Shown in pieces: positions 46,315 through 55,171 of a stretch of 64,000 bases of DNA. Source of the stretch: Caulobacter mirabilis. GTDB lineage: Bacteria > Pseudomonadota > Alphaproteobacteria > Caulobacterales > Caulobacteraceae. Positions within the stretch are counted from its first letter, which is position 1. Every line of letters starts with the position of its first letter. The stretch lies in the NCBI RefSeq assembly GCF_002749615.1, contig NZ_CP024201.1, positions 2,604,001-2,668,000 of the forward strand, read 5' to 3'. The notes beneath the pieces were generated by a model, which did no database searches, had not been told where the DNA came from, and saw only the letters and a list, made by a program, of their open reading frames with translations. The translations under genes and the position numbers were made by a program.

Positions 46315-48581
46315 TGAGTTACGCCAGCCGACGCTTTCCGGTCGGGTTCGGGCGCGCCGGTCTGCTGGCCGGCGCCGCCGTGCTGGCGCTCGCCGCGGCC
46401 TCGCCCGCGCTCGCCCAGAGCCAGCCCGCCGCGCCGCCCGCCGACGCCAACGACGACGGCCTGGGCGAGCAGGGCTTCTATCTCGAGGCCAACGAGCTCA
46501 TCCGCGACGACGCCAATCAGGTGGTCTCCGCCGAGGGCGACATCGAAGTCCGCTATCGCGGCCGCACTCTGCGGGCGAACAAGCTGGTCTATGAGCTGAA
46601 GACCGGCGTGATCACCGCCAGCGAGAACGTCGTCATCATCGACCCCACCGGCGCGGTGTCGTTCGCCGACAAGATGGTTCTGGACGAGGAGATGCGCGCC
46701 GGCGTGGCGCTGGGCTTCTCGACCCGCCTGGAAGACAACACCAAGCTCGCCGCCGCCACCGCCATCCGGCGCAGCGAAGCGGTCAACGAGCTGAACCGGG
46801 CGATCTATACGCCCTGCGAGATCTGCGCCGAGAACAAGGACAAGGCCCCGACCTGGTCGATCCGCGCCGAGAAGGTGGTCCAGGATCGCGACAAGCGGGT
46901 CGTCTACTACCGCAACGCCGTGATCGAGATGTTCGGCGTGCCGGTCTTCTACGCCCCCGCCTTCTGGCACGCCGACCCGAGCGCCGAGCGCGCCTCGGGC
47001 CTGCTGGCGCCCAAGCTGCTGTACTCCGACCGGCGCGGCATCTCCTACGAGCAGCCCTACGCCTGGATCATCTCGCCGTCGCAAGACCTGGTGATCAGCC
47101 CGCAGATCAACACCAAGGTGAACCCGCTGCTGAACTTCCAGTGGCGCAAGCGGTTCTGGTCCGGCGAGATCAACGCCCGCTTCGGCTACACCTACGAACG
47201 GGACATCGACAGCAACGGCAGCCGCGTCGGCAAGCGCACCTCGCGCAGCTACCTGCTCGGAAGCGGCGACTTCAAGATCGACGAGAACTGGAGCTGGGGC
47301 TTCGCCGCCGAACGGACCTCGGACGACCTGCTGTTCGACAAGTACGACATCGGCGACGTCTACCAGCAACGCGGCCTGATCCCGACGGACGACAAGCGGC
47401 TGACCTCGCAGGTCTACGCCATCCGCCAGGACGCCCGGTCCTACTTCTCGATCTCCGCCCTGAGCATCCAGGGCCTGCGGCCCGACGACGACGACCGCAC
47501 CTTCCCGCTGGTCGCCCCGCTGGTCGAGGCCCGCTGGGAGCCCGAGGGCCCGGTGTTCGGCGGCCGGCTGCGGCTGCAGGGCAGCGCCGTGGCCCTGACC
47601 CGCGATCAGTCGCAGTACGTGGCCAGCCAGCCCGGCGTCGACAGCCGCCGGGTCAGCGCCCAGGGCGACTGGCGGTCGACCTACACCTTCGCCGGCGGCC
47701 TGCGGCTCTCGCCCTTCGCCGAACTGCGGACCGACGTCTACAGCCTCAATGACCTGCCGCCGCCCTACGCCCCCGGCGGCGACACCATCACCCGCACGCT
47801 CGGCGTCGCCGGCGTCGACGTCAGCTACCCGCTGTGGCGGCGCGACGGCGACCGCACCATCGTGCTGGAGCCCCTGCTGCAGGTCGCCCTGTCGCCCGAC
47901 AGCGATCCCGACTCGCGCATTCCGAACGAAGACAGCGTGGTGTTGGAGTTCGACGAGACCAACCTGATGCGGGCGAACAAGTTCCCAGGCTTCGACCTCT
48001 ATGAGGGCGGCCAGCGGATCAATGTCGGCGGCCGGGCGTCGGTCATGTACGACGACGGCCGCGGCGCCACCCTGCTGGTCGGGCGCAGCTTCCGCTCGAA
48101 GAGGGATCTGCAGTTCCCCGCGCGGAGCGGCCTGCGCTCCTCTCAATCGGACTGGATCGTCGCCGCCGAGGCCCGGCCCATCAAGGGCGTCAGCTTCTTC
48201 ACCCGCGCGCGCTTCGACGGGCAGGACGGCGACGTGCGGCGGATCGAAGCGGGCGTCGATGTCGTGACCAACCGCGTCGACGGCTTCATCCGCTATCTCC
48301 GGGACAACCAGGACATCACGGGCGTCCAGCGCGAAGACCTGGACTTCGCCGGCAACGTCCTCATCTCGGGCAACTGGGGCGTCACCTTCGCCGGCGTGCG
48401 CGACGTCGAGAACGACGTCTGGCGCCGCCAGGAACTGGGCGTGCGGTACCGCGACGACTGCCTCGACGTGGCGGTGGTATGGGTGCATGAGGAAACGTAC
48501 AACCGCCAGCTGGGTCCGTCGGACTCGGTCATCCTGCGCCTAAAGCTCGCCACATTGGGCGATAAAGGCTACAGCCAGTGA
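46314..48581 (+). CDS. lptD: LPS-assembly outer-membrane protein LptD
   Basis: A 755-aa protein with a signal peptide (GLLAGAAVLALAAASPALAQ). The OstA-like jellyroll (about residues 50-180; VVSAEGDIEVRYRGRTLRAN) precedes a long beta-barrel ending LKLATLGDKGYSQ. With LptE it inserts LPS into the outer leaflet. CEIC near residue 165 may be part of the disulfide pattern. The barrel strands hold many aromatic residues (RFGYTYERDIDSNGSRVGKR). It lies in the lptFGD-surA unit. Confidence 0.95.
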   Translation: MSYASRRFPVGFGRAGLLAGAAVLALAAASPALAQSQPAAPPADANDDGLGEQGFYLEANELIRDDANQVVSAEGDIEVRYRGRTLRANKLVYELKTGVITASENVVIIDPTGAVSFADKMVLDEEMRAGVALGFSTRLEDNTKLAAATAIRRSEAVNELNRAIYTPCEICAENKDKAPTWSIRAEKVVQDRDKRVVYYRNAVIEMFGVPVFYAPAFWHADPSAERASGLLAPKLLYSDRRGISYEQPYAWIISPSQDLVISPQINTKVNPLLNFQWRKRFWSGEINARFGYTYERDIDSNGSRVGKRTSRSYLLGSGDFKIDENWSWGFAAERTSDDLLFDKYDIGDVYQQRGLIPTDDKRLTSQVYAIRQDARSYFSISALSIQGLRPDDDDRTFPLVAPLVEARWEPEGPVFGGRLRLQGSAVALTRDQSQYVASQPGVDSRRVSAQGDWRSTYTFAGGLRLSPFAELRTDVYSLNDLPPPYAPGGDTITRTLGVAGVDVSYPLWRRDGDRTIVLEPLLQVALSPDSDPDSRIPNEDSVVLEFDETNLMRANKFPGFDLYEGGQRINVGGRASVMYDDGRGATLLVGRSFRSKRDLQFPARSGLRSSQSDWIVAAEARPIKGVSFFTRARFDGQDGDVRRIEAGVDVVTNRVDGFIRYLRDNQDITGVQREDLDFAGNVLISGNWGVTFAGVRDVENDVWRRQELGVRYRDDCLDVAVVWVHEETYNRQLGPSDSVILRLKLATLGDKGYSQ

Positions 48582-48643
48582 CGACCGGCCGAGCCGAAGG
48601 GATTCCGCCGTGTGCAGCAGTCAGGGGAACTACGAGATTGAAC

Positions 48644-49975
48644 ATGTCGGCGCGTAGTGTGACGGGCCTGGCCGCGGCGGCCGCGTCCGCCCTGACCTTT
48701 GGCTTGGCCCCCATCGCGTCGGCCCAGGCGCCGACGCTCGCCGCGCCGGCCGCGGCGCCGTCGCAGATCGAGCCGGCGCTGGCCGAAAGCGTGGCCGCCG
48801 TCGTCAACGACGACATCATCTCGACCTACGACCTAGTCCAGCGGATGCGTCTGCTGGCGATCACGTCGGGCATCCAGCCCGACCAGAACACCCTGCCCCA
48901 GCTTCAGCGCGAAGCGCTGCGCTCGCTGACCGAGGAGCGGCTCCAGATCCAGGAACTGCGCCGGGTCGAGAAGCAGAACAAGGTCTCGATCATCTCCGAC
49001 GACAAGGAAGTCGACGAAGAGATCGAGCAGATGGCGCGCAACGCCAACAACATGAGCGGCGAACAGCTGCTGACCCAACTGCGCAACGCCGGCATCGGTC
49101 CCGAGACCCTGCGCCAGCAGATCCGCGCCGAGGTCAGCTGGCAGAACTACATCCGCGGTCGTTACGGCTCGCGCCTGCGTATCGGCCAGGACCAGATCAA
49201 GGCCATGCAGGCCCAGCTGACCGCCTCGGCCAGCAAGCCCCAGTACCAGATCAGCGAGGTCGTGATCGATCCGAACCGGGTCGGCGGAACGCAGAACGCG
49301 ATGCAGGGCGCGGCCCAGCTGATCGCCCAGATGCAGCAGGGCGCGCCCTTCCCGGCCGTCGCCCGCCAGTTCTCGTCCTCGCCGACCGCCGCCAATGGCG
49401 GCGACGCCGGCTGGGTCAGCACCGGCGAGGTCCCGCCGGAGGTCCAGGCGGCGCTCGACCAGATGCGCCCGGGCACGCTCTCGGCGCCCATCGAGACCCA
49501 GGACGGGGTCTACATCGTCCTCCTGCGCGAGAAGCGCTCGGGCGCCAGCGTCCAGATGGTGACCCTGAAACAGGCCGCCATTCCGCTGGCCCAGGACGCC
49601 GCCCCGGCCCAGGTGGACGCCGCCCGCGCCACCCTGGAGACCCTGCGCCCGCAGGTGACCGGCTGCGCCGACATCGAGGCCAAGGCCGGCGCTGTGCCCG
49701 GCGTCATGGCCGGCGATCTCGGCGAGGCGGAAATCGCCGGCCTCAGCCCCGACTTCCAGGCCGCGGTGGCTTCGACCCAGGACGGCCAGCTCTCGCAGGC
49801 CATCCGGACCAGCGCCGGCCTGCACCTGATCATGGTCTGCGGCCGTCGCCAGAGCGGCGCCCAGATCCCCTCGGCGCAGCAGATCGAGAACCGCCTCTTC
49901 GGCCAGCAGCTGTCACTGATCAGCCGGCGTCTGCTGCGCGACCTGCGCAACGTCGCCACCGTCGAGACGCGGTGA
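48644..49975 (+). CDS. surA: SurA-like periplasmic peptidyl-prolyl isomerase/chaperone
   Basis: A 443-aa protein, read from ATG 48644 (SARSVTGLAAAAASALTFGL), which gives a clean signal peptide. An upstream GTG at 48578 overlaps the lptD stop (GTGA), so coupling through that start is also possible. It has a SurA N-terminal helical domain (SVAAVVNDDIISTYDLVQRM) and a rotamase domain (SEVVIDPNRVGG... PFPAVARQFSSSPTAANGGD). The second, C-terminal rotamase region is diverged. It escorts outer-membrane proteins such as LptD. Confidence 0.9.
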   Translation: MSARSVTGLAAAAASALTFGLAPIASAQAPTLAAPAAAPSQIEPALAESVAAVVNDDIISTYDLVQRMRLLAITSGIQPDQNTLPQLQREALRSLTEERLQIQELRRVEKQNKVSIISDDKEVDEEIEQMARNANNMSGEQLLTQLRNAGIGPETLRQQIRAEVSWQNYIRGRYGSRLRIGQDQIKAMQAQLTASASKPQYQISEVVIDPNRVGGTQNAMQGAAQLIAQMQQGAPFPAVARQFSSSPTAANGGDAGWVSTGEVPPEVQAALDQMRPGTLSAPIETQDGVYIVLLREKRSGASVQMVTLKQAAIPLAQDAAPAQVDAARATLETLRPQVTGCADIEAKAGAVPGVMAGDLGEAEIAGLSPDFQAAVASTQDGQLSQAIRTSAGLHLIMVCGRRQSGAQIPSAQQIENRLFGQQLSLISRRLLRDLRNVATVETR

Positions 49976-50973
49976 CGCCGAGGCCGCTCGCCCTCAGCCT
50001 GGGCGACCCCGCCGGGGTCGGTCCCGAGATCGTGACCAAGGCCTGGCGCGCCCTTCGAGGCGCGCCTTCGCCGTTCATGGTGGTGGGCGACGCCCTGGTG
50101 CTTCGGGCGGCGCCCGGCGGCGCGGCGCCGGTGCGGGTGGTGTCCGGGCCCGACGAGGCCGCCCGCGTCTTCGCCGAGGCCCTGCCCGTCCTCGATCTGC
50201 CCGCCGCCGGTCCCATCGTCGCCGGCCAGCCTTCGGCCGCCGCCGCGCCCGCCATCGTCCGCTGGATCGAGACCGCCGCCGGCCTGGCCCTGTCGGGCGC
50301 GGTCGGCGGAGTGGTCACCGCCCCGATCGCCAAGGCCCCGCTCTATGAGGCCGGCTTCCAGTTTCCCGGCCATACCGAGTTCCTGGCCGAGCTGACCGCC
50401 GCGGGGGGCCAGGACGGCGCGCGCGGGCCGGTGATGATGCTGACCGCGGCTGACCTGCGCGTGGCCCTGGCGACCATCCACGAGCCGCTGGCGCGCGTGT
50501 CGTCGCTGCTGACCATCGAGGGAATCGTCAACGCCGGGCTGGTGACGGCCCAGGCCCTGCGCCGGGACTTCGGGATCGCCGCCCCGCGGCTGGCGGTGGC
50601 CGGCCTCAATCCGCACGCCGGCGAGTCGGGCTCGATCGGCCGCGAGGAGGTCGAGATCGTCGAACCGGCCGTGCGCGCCCTGCGCGACCTGGGCGTGGAG
50701 GCCTTCGGCCCGAAGCCCGCCGACAGCCTGTTCCACGCCGAGGCGCGGACGACCTACGACGCCGTCCTCTGCCTGTACCACGACCAGGCGCTGATCCCGG
50801 TGAAGATGCTCGACTTCTGGGGCGGGGTGAATGTCACCCTGGGTCTGCCGATCGTCCGGACCTCGCCCGACCACGGCACCGGCTTCGACATCGCCGGCCG
50901 AGGGATCGCCCGCGAGGACAGCCTGATCGCCGCCATCCGGCTGGCCGGCGAGATCGCCGCGCGGCGGGGATAG
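49972..50973 (+). CDS. pdxA: 4-hydroxythreonine-4-phosphate dehydrogenase
   Basis: A 333-aa enzyme of pyridoxal phosphate synthesis, NAD-dependent. It starts at GTG 49972, overlapping the surA stop (GTGA). Visible motifs are LSLGDPAGVGPEIVTKAW, GVVTAPIAKAPLYEAGF with PGHTEFLAEL, VAGLNPHAGESGSIGREE and YHDQALIPVKMLDFWGGVN with metal-site residues. It often sits between surA and rsmA. Confidence 0.97.
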   Translation: MTPRPLALSLGDPAGVGPEIVTKAWRALRGAPSPFMVVGDALVLRAAPGGAAPVRVVSGPDEAARVFAEALPVLDLPAAGPIVAGQPSAAAAPAIVRWIETAAGLALSGAVGGVVTAPIAKAPLYEAGFQFPGHTEFLAELTAAGGQDGARGPVMMLTAADLRVALATIHEPLARVSSLLTIEGIVNAGLVTAQALRRDFGIAAPRLAVAGLNPHAGESGSIGREEVEIVEPAVRALRDLGVEAFGPKPADSLFHAEARTTYDAVLCLYHDQALIPVKMLDFWGGVNVTLGLPIVRTSPDHGTGFDIAGRGIAREDSLIAAIRLAGEIAARRG

Positions 50974-50989
50974 GCGTATCTACGACGCG

Positions 50990-51805
50990 ATGACCACTCT
51001 GGATTCCCTCCCCCCGCTCCGCGAGAGCCTCGCCGACCACGGCCTGCTGGCCAACAAGAGCTTCGGCCAGCACTTCCTGCTGGACCTCAACGTGACGCGG
51101 AAGATCGCCCGCCTGGCCGGCCCGCTGGAGGGCGAGACGGTGATCGAGGTCGGCCCCGGCCCCGGCGGCCTGACCCGCGCCCTGGTCGAGGCCGGCGCGC
51201 GAGTGATCGCGGTCGAGAAGGACAGCCGCTTCCTGCCGCTGCTGGGCGAGCTGGCGCAGGCCGCCGACGGCCGCCTGACGATCGTCGAGGGCGACGCCCT
51301 GAAGGTCGACGAGGCCCAGCTGGCCGGCGGTCCCGGCCACGTGGTCAGCAACCTGCCCTACAACGTCGGCACCCCGCTGCTGATCAAGTGGCTGACCGGC
51401 CCATGGAAGCCGAAGTCCATGACCCTGATGTTCCAAAAGGAGGTCGCCGACCGCATCGCGGCCCCGGCCGGCGCCGGCGCCTACGGCCGCCTCGGCGTGG
51501 TCTCCCAGGCCCTGGCCCGGGCCAAGGTGGTCATGGACCTGCCCGCCCGCGCCTTCACCCCGCCGCCCAAGGTCGCCTCGGCCGTGGTCCGGCTCGATCC
51601 GCTGGAGACGCCGCCCTCGGCGCCCGAGATCGCCGCCCTGGAGCGCGTCACCGCCGCCGCCTTCGGCCAGCGCCGCAAGATGCTGCGCTCCAGCCTCAGG
51701 TCCCTGGGCGGCGTGGCCCTGTGCGAGAAGGCCGGCATCGACCCCAACGCCCGCGCCGAGACCGTGCCCGTGGACGGCTTCCTGCGGCTGGCGCGGGCGC
51801 TCTGA
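50990..51805 (+). CDS. rsmA: 16S rRNA (adenine1518/1519-N6) dimethyltransferase
   Basis: A 271-aa KsgA/RsmA methyltransferase that dimethylates two adjacent adenines near the 3' end of 16S rRNA. LANKSFGQHFLLDLNVTRKI, the SAM-binding VIEVGPGPGGLTRALVEAGA, VSNLPYNVGTPLLIKWL (catalytic NLPY) and the C-terminal KASAV-like helical part are present. It begins 16 bases after pdxA and continues the operon. Confidence 0.97.
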   Translation: MTTLDSLPPLRESLADHGLLANKSFGQHFLLDLNVTRKIARLAGPLEGETVIEVGPGPGGLTRALVEAGARVIAVEKDSRFLPLLGELAQAADGRLTIVEGDALKVDEAQLAGGPGHVVSNLPYNVGTPLLIKWLTGPWKPKSMTLMFQKEVADRIAAPAGAGAYGRLGVVSQALARAKVVMDLPARAFTPPPKVASAVVRLDPLETPPSAPEIAALERVTAAAFGQRRKMLRSSLRSLGGVALCEKAGIDPNARAETVPVDGFLRLARAL

Positions 51806-51869
51806 TCCTCGCTATCTTCGCGTGTGCAGGCGGATCGAATCGCTCGTCCGCCGACCGTGAGCGAATGTC

Positions 51870-52598
51870 ATGAGCGCACTGCTTCTCCTTATGCTGTTCC
51901 AGTCCGCGCCCGCGACGACCGACGCAAACCCAAAGTGGATTCAGCACGCCGATGCTTCCGGGCGGACCATCTTCGCCGACTTCATCGGACTGCCCGGACA
52001 GGTCACCCTGCTCTGCGAGCTTCCGGTGTCCGGCCGTCTGGAGAACTGCACGGTCGCGAGCGCGACGCCGGAAGGGGTCGGGCATGAGGCGGTCGCGTTG
52101 GACGCCGCCAAGACGGCCCGGATGTCGCCGAAGATCGTCGGCGGCGAAGCCACGCCGACCACGGTCCGGTTCACGATGAACTTCCCCGAGGCCGCTCCCT
52201 TTCCCCCTTACAAGAGCCCGGAGCCGTCGGACGAAGCCCTGGCGCTCGCCCGCCCGATCGCCGCGCGGATCCTGGCCGGCCAGGGTTCCGGAAGGATCGT
52301 CGCCGACGTCGCGGCCGACCGGCAGGCGCTCGTCCAATCCTGGATCGACGAGCTGCTCCCTGTGGATTCCGAGGCCGATCTGCGTCGGGTGTCGCTACAG
52401 CTGGCGCGCACCATGACGACGGAGCAACTCACCAACATCGCGGCTGGAAAGCCACCCGGCGGAACGGTTCCCGACTTCGTGACGCTCAACGCGGCTCAGG
52501 ATCCGGACCCGCGACGCACCGCCGCCGCCGATGAGCTTCGCCGGCGCTACTGCGCCCAATTCGACTGTCGTGATCCGTTCGAGAAGAAGGGACCCTAG
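51870..52598 (+). CDS. Exported protein with TonB C-terminal-like domain, 242 aa
   Basis: A short hydrophobic start (SALLLLMLFQSAPATTD) may be a signal peptide. Residues about 40-110 (LLCELPVSGRLENCTVASAT, EGVGHEAVALDAAKTARMSP) fit the TonB C-terminal fold, with two Cys. The rest is helical and unassigned. Probably periplasmic. It converges with gmk. Confidence 0.7.
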   Translation: MSALLLLMLFQSAPATTDANPKWIQHADASGRTIFADFIGLPGQVTLLCELPVSGRLENCTVASATPEGVGHEAVALDAAKTARMSPKIVGGEATPTTVRFTMNFPEAAPFPPYKSPEPSDEALALARPIAARILAGQGSGRIVADVAADRQALVQSWIDELLPVDSEADLRRVSLQLARTMTTEQLTNIAAGKPPGGTVPDFVTLNAAQDPDPRRTAAADELRRRYCAQFDCRDPFEKKGP

Positions 52599-52602
52599 CG
52601 CC

Positions 52603-53253
52603 CTACCCCTCGATCGGTTCGTCGAGCAGCTCTTCCACGAAGGGCTCGATCCAGAGGTTGCGCGAGGCCTTCAGGCGCTCGGCGTGGTAGATGTGGGCCA
52701 GCTCGGCGTAGGCGCGGTCGAAGTCGTCGTTCATGACCACATAGTCGAAGGTCTTCCACAGCGAGACCTCCTCCTTGGCCCGGGCGATTCGCTGGCGGAT
52801 CACCTCCTCGCTGTCCTGCGAGCGGGCGTGCAGGCGGCGGCTCATCTCGGCCAGCGACGGCGGCAGGATGTAGACCAGAACGCAGTCGGCCGGGGCCTGG
52901 GCGTGGATCTTCATGGCGCCCTGATAGTCGATGTCGAACAGGGTGCTCTGGCCGCGGGCCAGGGCGTCCATGATCGGCGCTTTGGGGCTGCCGTAGCGGT
53001 TGCCGTAGACCTCGGCCCATTCCAGGAAGTCGTCCGCCTCGATGCGGCGGTCGAACTCGGCCCGGTCGACAAAGTGGTAGTCGCGGCCGTCGTGCTCGCC
53101 CGGACGCGGCGCGCGGGTGGTCGCCGAGATCGACAGGTGCAGATCCGAATGGTCGGCCACGAGGCGACGGGTCAGGGAGGTCTTGCCCACCCCCGACGGC
53201 GCCACCACCATCAGCATCAGGCCCCGGGTCGTACGGGCCTCGTCACTCGACAT
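52603..53253 (-). CDS. gmk: Guanylate kinase
   Basis: A 216-aa kinase that phosphorylates GMP to GDP. LMLMVVAPSGVGKTSLTRRL is the P-loop, followed by SATTRAPRPGEHDGRDYHFV and FLEWAEVYGNRYGSPKA. The start codon lies inside the yicC 3' end with an 11-base overlap, so the two are coupled. A full-length, normal enzyme. Confidence 0.97.
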   Translation of the reverse strand: MSSDEARTTRGLMLMVVAPSGVGKTSLTRRLVADHSDLHLSISATTRAPRPGEHDGRDYHFVDRAEFDRRIEADDFLEWAEVYGNRYGSPKAPIMDALARGQSTLFDIDYQGAMKIHAQAPADCVLVYILPPSLAEMSRRLHARSQDSEEVIRQRIARAKEEVSLWKTFDYVVMNDDFDRAYAELAHIYHAERLKASRNLWIEPFVEELLDEPIEG

Positions 53254-54124
53254 TCTGAACCTGCTCCCGGAACTGTTCGATCACCGCTTTGAGGTCGAGG
53301 CCGATGGCGGTCAAGGCCGACGTGGCCGATTTCGAACACAAGGTGTTGGCTTCGCGCATGAATTCCTGCGTCAGGAAGTCCAGGCGGCGGCCGGCCGCGC
53401 CCTCTCCCGCCATCAGGGTCCGGGCCGCGGCGACATGGCCGGCCAGGCGATCCAGCTCCTCGCGCACGTCGGCCTTCACGGCCATGGCGGCGGCTTCCTG
53501 GGCGATGCGCTCCTCGCCGACATGCTGGGCGAGCAGTTCGGCCATGCGGGCGGCGAAGCGCTCCTTGATGATCAGCGGATGGCCGGCGGCCTCCGACTCG
53601 GCGGCGGCGACCAGGGCCTCGATGCGGTCGATCAGGCCGGCCAGCACCGGGGTCAGGGCCGCGCCCTCGGCGAGGCGGGCGGCCTTCAGCCCATCCAGGG
53701 CCTGGCCGATGGTGGCGGCGATCGCCTGTTCCAGAGCCGCGCGGGCCTCGGCGTCATCCTCGGCCTCGGCGGCCTCGACCACGCCGCGCAGGCCGAGCAG
53801 GCCGTCAGCGGACGGCGGCAGGGCCTTGCCGGCCTCGACATAGGGCTGCATGGCCTCGAGATAGCGCTCCAGCTGGGCGATGTTGACCGTCGCCCCGCCC
53901 GCGCCCTCGGCGCGGCGCGCCTGGACGTTGACGTTGACCTGGCCGCGCTGGAAGCGCGCCTGCCCGCCCTCGCGGATCGGTTTTTCCAGGGCGTCGAAAC
54001 CGGGCGGCGCGCGGAAGCGGACCTCCAGGTTGCGGCCGTTGACCGATCGGGCCTCGACGGCCCAGCTCCAGTCGCCGAGCGCGCCCTCGGCGCGCCCGAA
54101 CCCGGTCATCCCAGAGAGCGGCAT
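53243..54124 (-). CDS. yicC: YicC/YloC-family endoribonuclease
   Basis: A 293-aa protein with the N-terminal family mark SGMTGFGRAEGALGDWSWAV and RSVNGRNLEVRFRAPPGFDA. The C-terminal half is helical (DUF1732 region, RRLDFLTQEFMREANTLCSK). Members cleave RNA and affect small-RNA decay. It lies between mltG and gmk, directly adjacent to both. Confidence 0.93.
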   Translation of the reverse strand: MPLSGMTGFGRAEGALGDWSWAVEARSVNGRNLEVRFRAPPGFDALEKPIREGGQARFQRGQVNVNVQARRAEGAGGATVNIAQLERYLEAMQPYVEAGKALPPSADGLLGLRGVVEAAEAEDDAEARAALEQAIAATIGQALDGLKAARLAEGAALTPVLAGLIDRIEALVAAAESEAAGHPLIIKERFAARMAELLAQHVGEERIAQEAAAMAVKADVREELDRLAGHVAAARTLMAGEGAAGRRLDFLTQEFMREANTLCSKSATSALTAIGLDLKAVIEQFREQVQNVE

Positions 54125-55171
54125 CTACTTGGTCTCCGGCGTCGCCGCGGCGGCTGCCTTCTCGCGGGCGCGCAGGCGTTCGACGTGCCTGGCGTGATCC
54201 TCGTAGGTCGCCGAGAAGGCGTGTCCGCCCGTGCCGTCGGCGACGAAGAACAGGTAGTCCGTCTGCGGCGGATCGAGCACCGCGGCCAGCGAAGCCCGTC
54301 CCGGATTGGCGATCGGCGTCGGCGGCAGGCCGTCGATGACATAGGTGTTGTAGGGAGTCTCGCCGGTCAGTTCCGACAGGCGGATGCCCCGGCCCAGGGG
54401 CCGGCCCTTGCTGATGCCGTAGATGATCGTCGGATCGCTCTCCAGCCGCATGCCCTTGCGCAGGCGGTTTACGAAGATCGAGGCGACCTGCGGCCGCTCG
54501 CTGGCGATCCCGGTCTCCTTCTCGACGATCGAGGCCAGGATGACCGCCTCTTCCGGCGTCTTCACCGGCAGGTTCGGCTGGCGCTGGGCCCACAGCTGGG
54601 CCAGCAGCTTGTCGCGCGCGTCCATCATGCGCTGGAGCACCGCGGCGCGGTCCTCGCCGCGCTGGAACTCGTAGGTCTCCGGCAGGATCGCGCCCTCGGG
54701 CGGGGTCGGGGCCACGCCGGTCAGGGCCGACTCCTTGGCCAGGATCTCGACGGCCATCTCGGAGGTGACGCCCTCGGGGATGGTGACCATCCGGCGGACG
54801 ATGCGACCCTCGCGGATGTCGTCGAGGATCTTGGCCATCGAGGCCCTGGACGGGAACTCGTACTCGCCGGCCTTCAGCTCCCGCGCCGCGCCGGTGACCT
54901 GGGCGGCGGCGATGAAGATGGCGCCGGACCGGATCGCCCCGGCTCGCTCAAGCGAGGAGGCGATCTCGTTCAGGCCCGCGCCCTTGCGCAGGACGACGCT
55001 GGTGACCGCCGCCTTGTCCTTGGGCTGCGGACCCGGGCCGCTGTAGCTCCAGGCCGCCCAGATCGCGAACAGCACCACCGCCACGCTGATGGTGGCGAAG
55101 GCGCTCATCCCCGCGACGGCGATCCGCCGCGCGAACGGGACGTCCTTGGTATCAGCCGTTTTCCGACTCAC
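54125..55171 (-). CDS. mltG: Endolytic murein transglycosylase MltG
   Basis: A 348-aa inner-membrane protein with one N-terminal helix (GMSAFATISVAVVLFAIWAA) and a YceG domain. RMVTIPEGVTSEMAVEILAK starts the LysM-like part, and ILASIVEKETGIASERPQVA holds the catalytic Glu. SDPTIIYGISKGRPLGRGIR and SPYNTY-like ETPYNTYVIDGLPPTPIANP follow. It cuts nascent glycan strands. Its start overlaps the fabF stop by four bases. Confidence 0.96.
   Translation of the reverse strand: MSRKTADTKDVPFARRIAVAGMSAFATISVAVVLFAIWAAWSYSGPGPQPKDKAAVTSVVLRKGAGLNEIASSLERAGAIRSGAIFIAAAQVTGAARELKAGEYEFPSRASMAKILDDIREGRIVRRMVTIPEGVTSEMAVEILAKESALTGVAPTPPEGAILPETYEFQRGEDRAAVLQRMMDARDKLLAQLWAQRQPNLPVKTPEEAVILASIVEKETGIASERPQVASIFVNRLRKGMRLESDPTIIYGISKGRPLGRGIRLSELTGETPYNTYVIDGLPPTPIANPGRASLAAVLDPPQTDYLFFVADGTGGHAFSATYEDHARHVERLRAREKAAAAATPETK

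Noticed and set aside
46257..48488. 743-codon minus-strand ORF opposite lptD
   Set aside because: A high-GC shadow of lptD with repetitive Val/Ala/Gly/Asp content, no motif, and no ribosome site.
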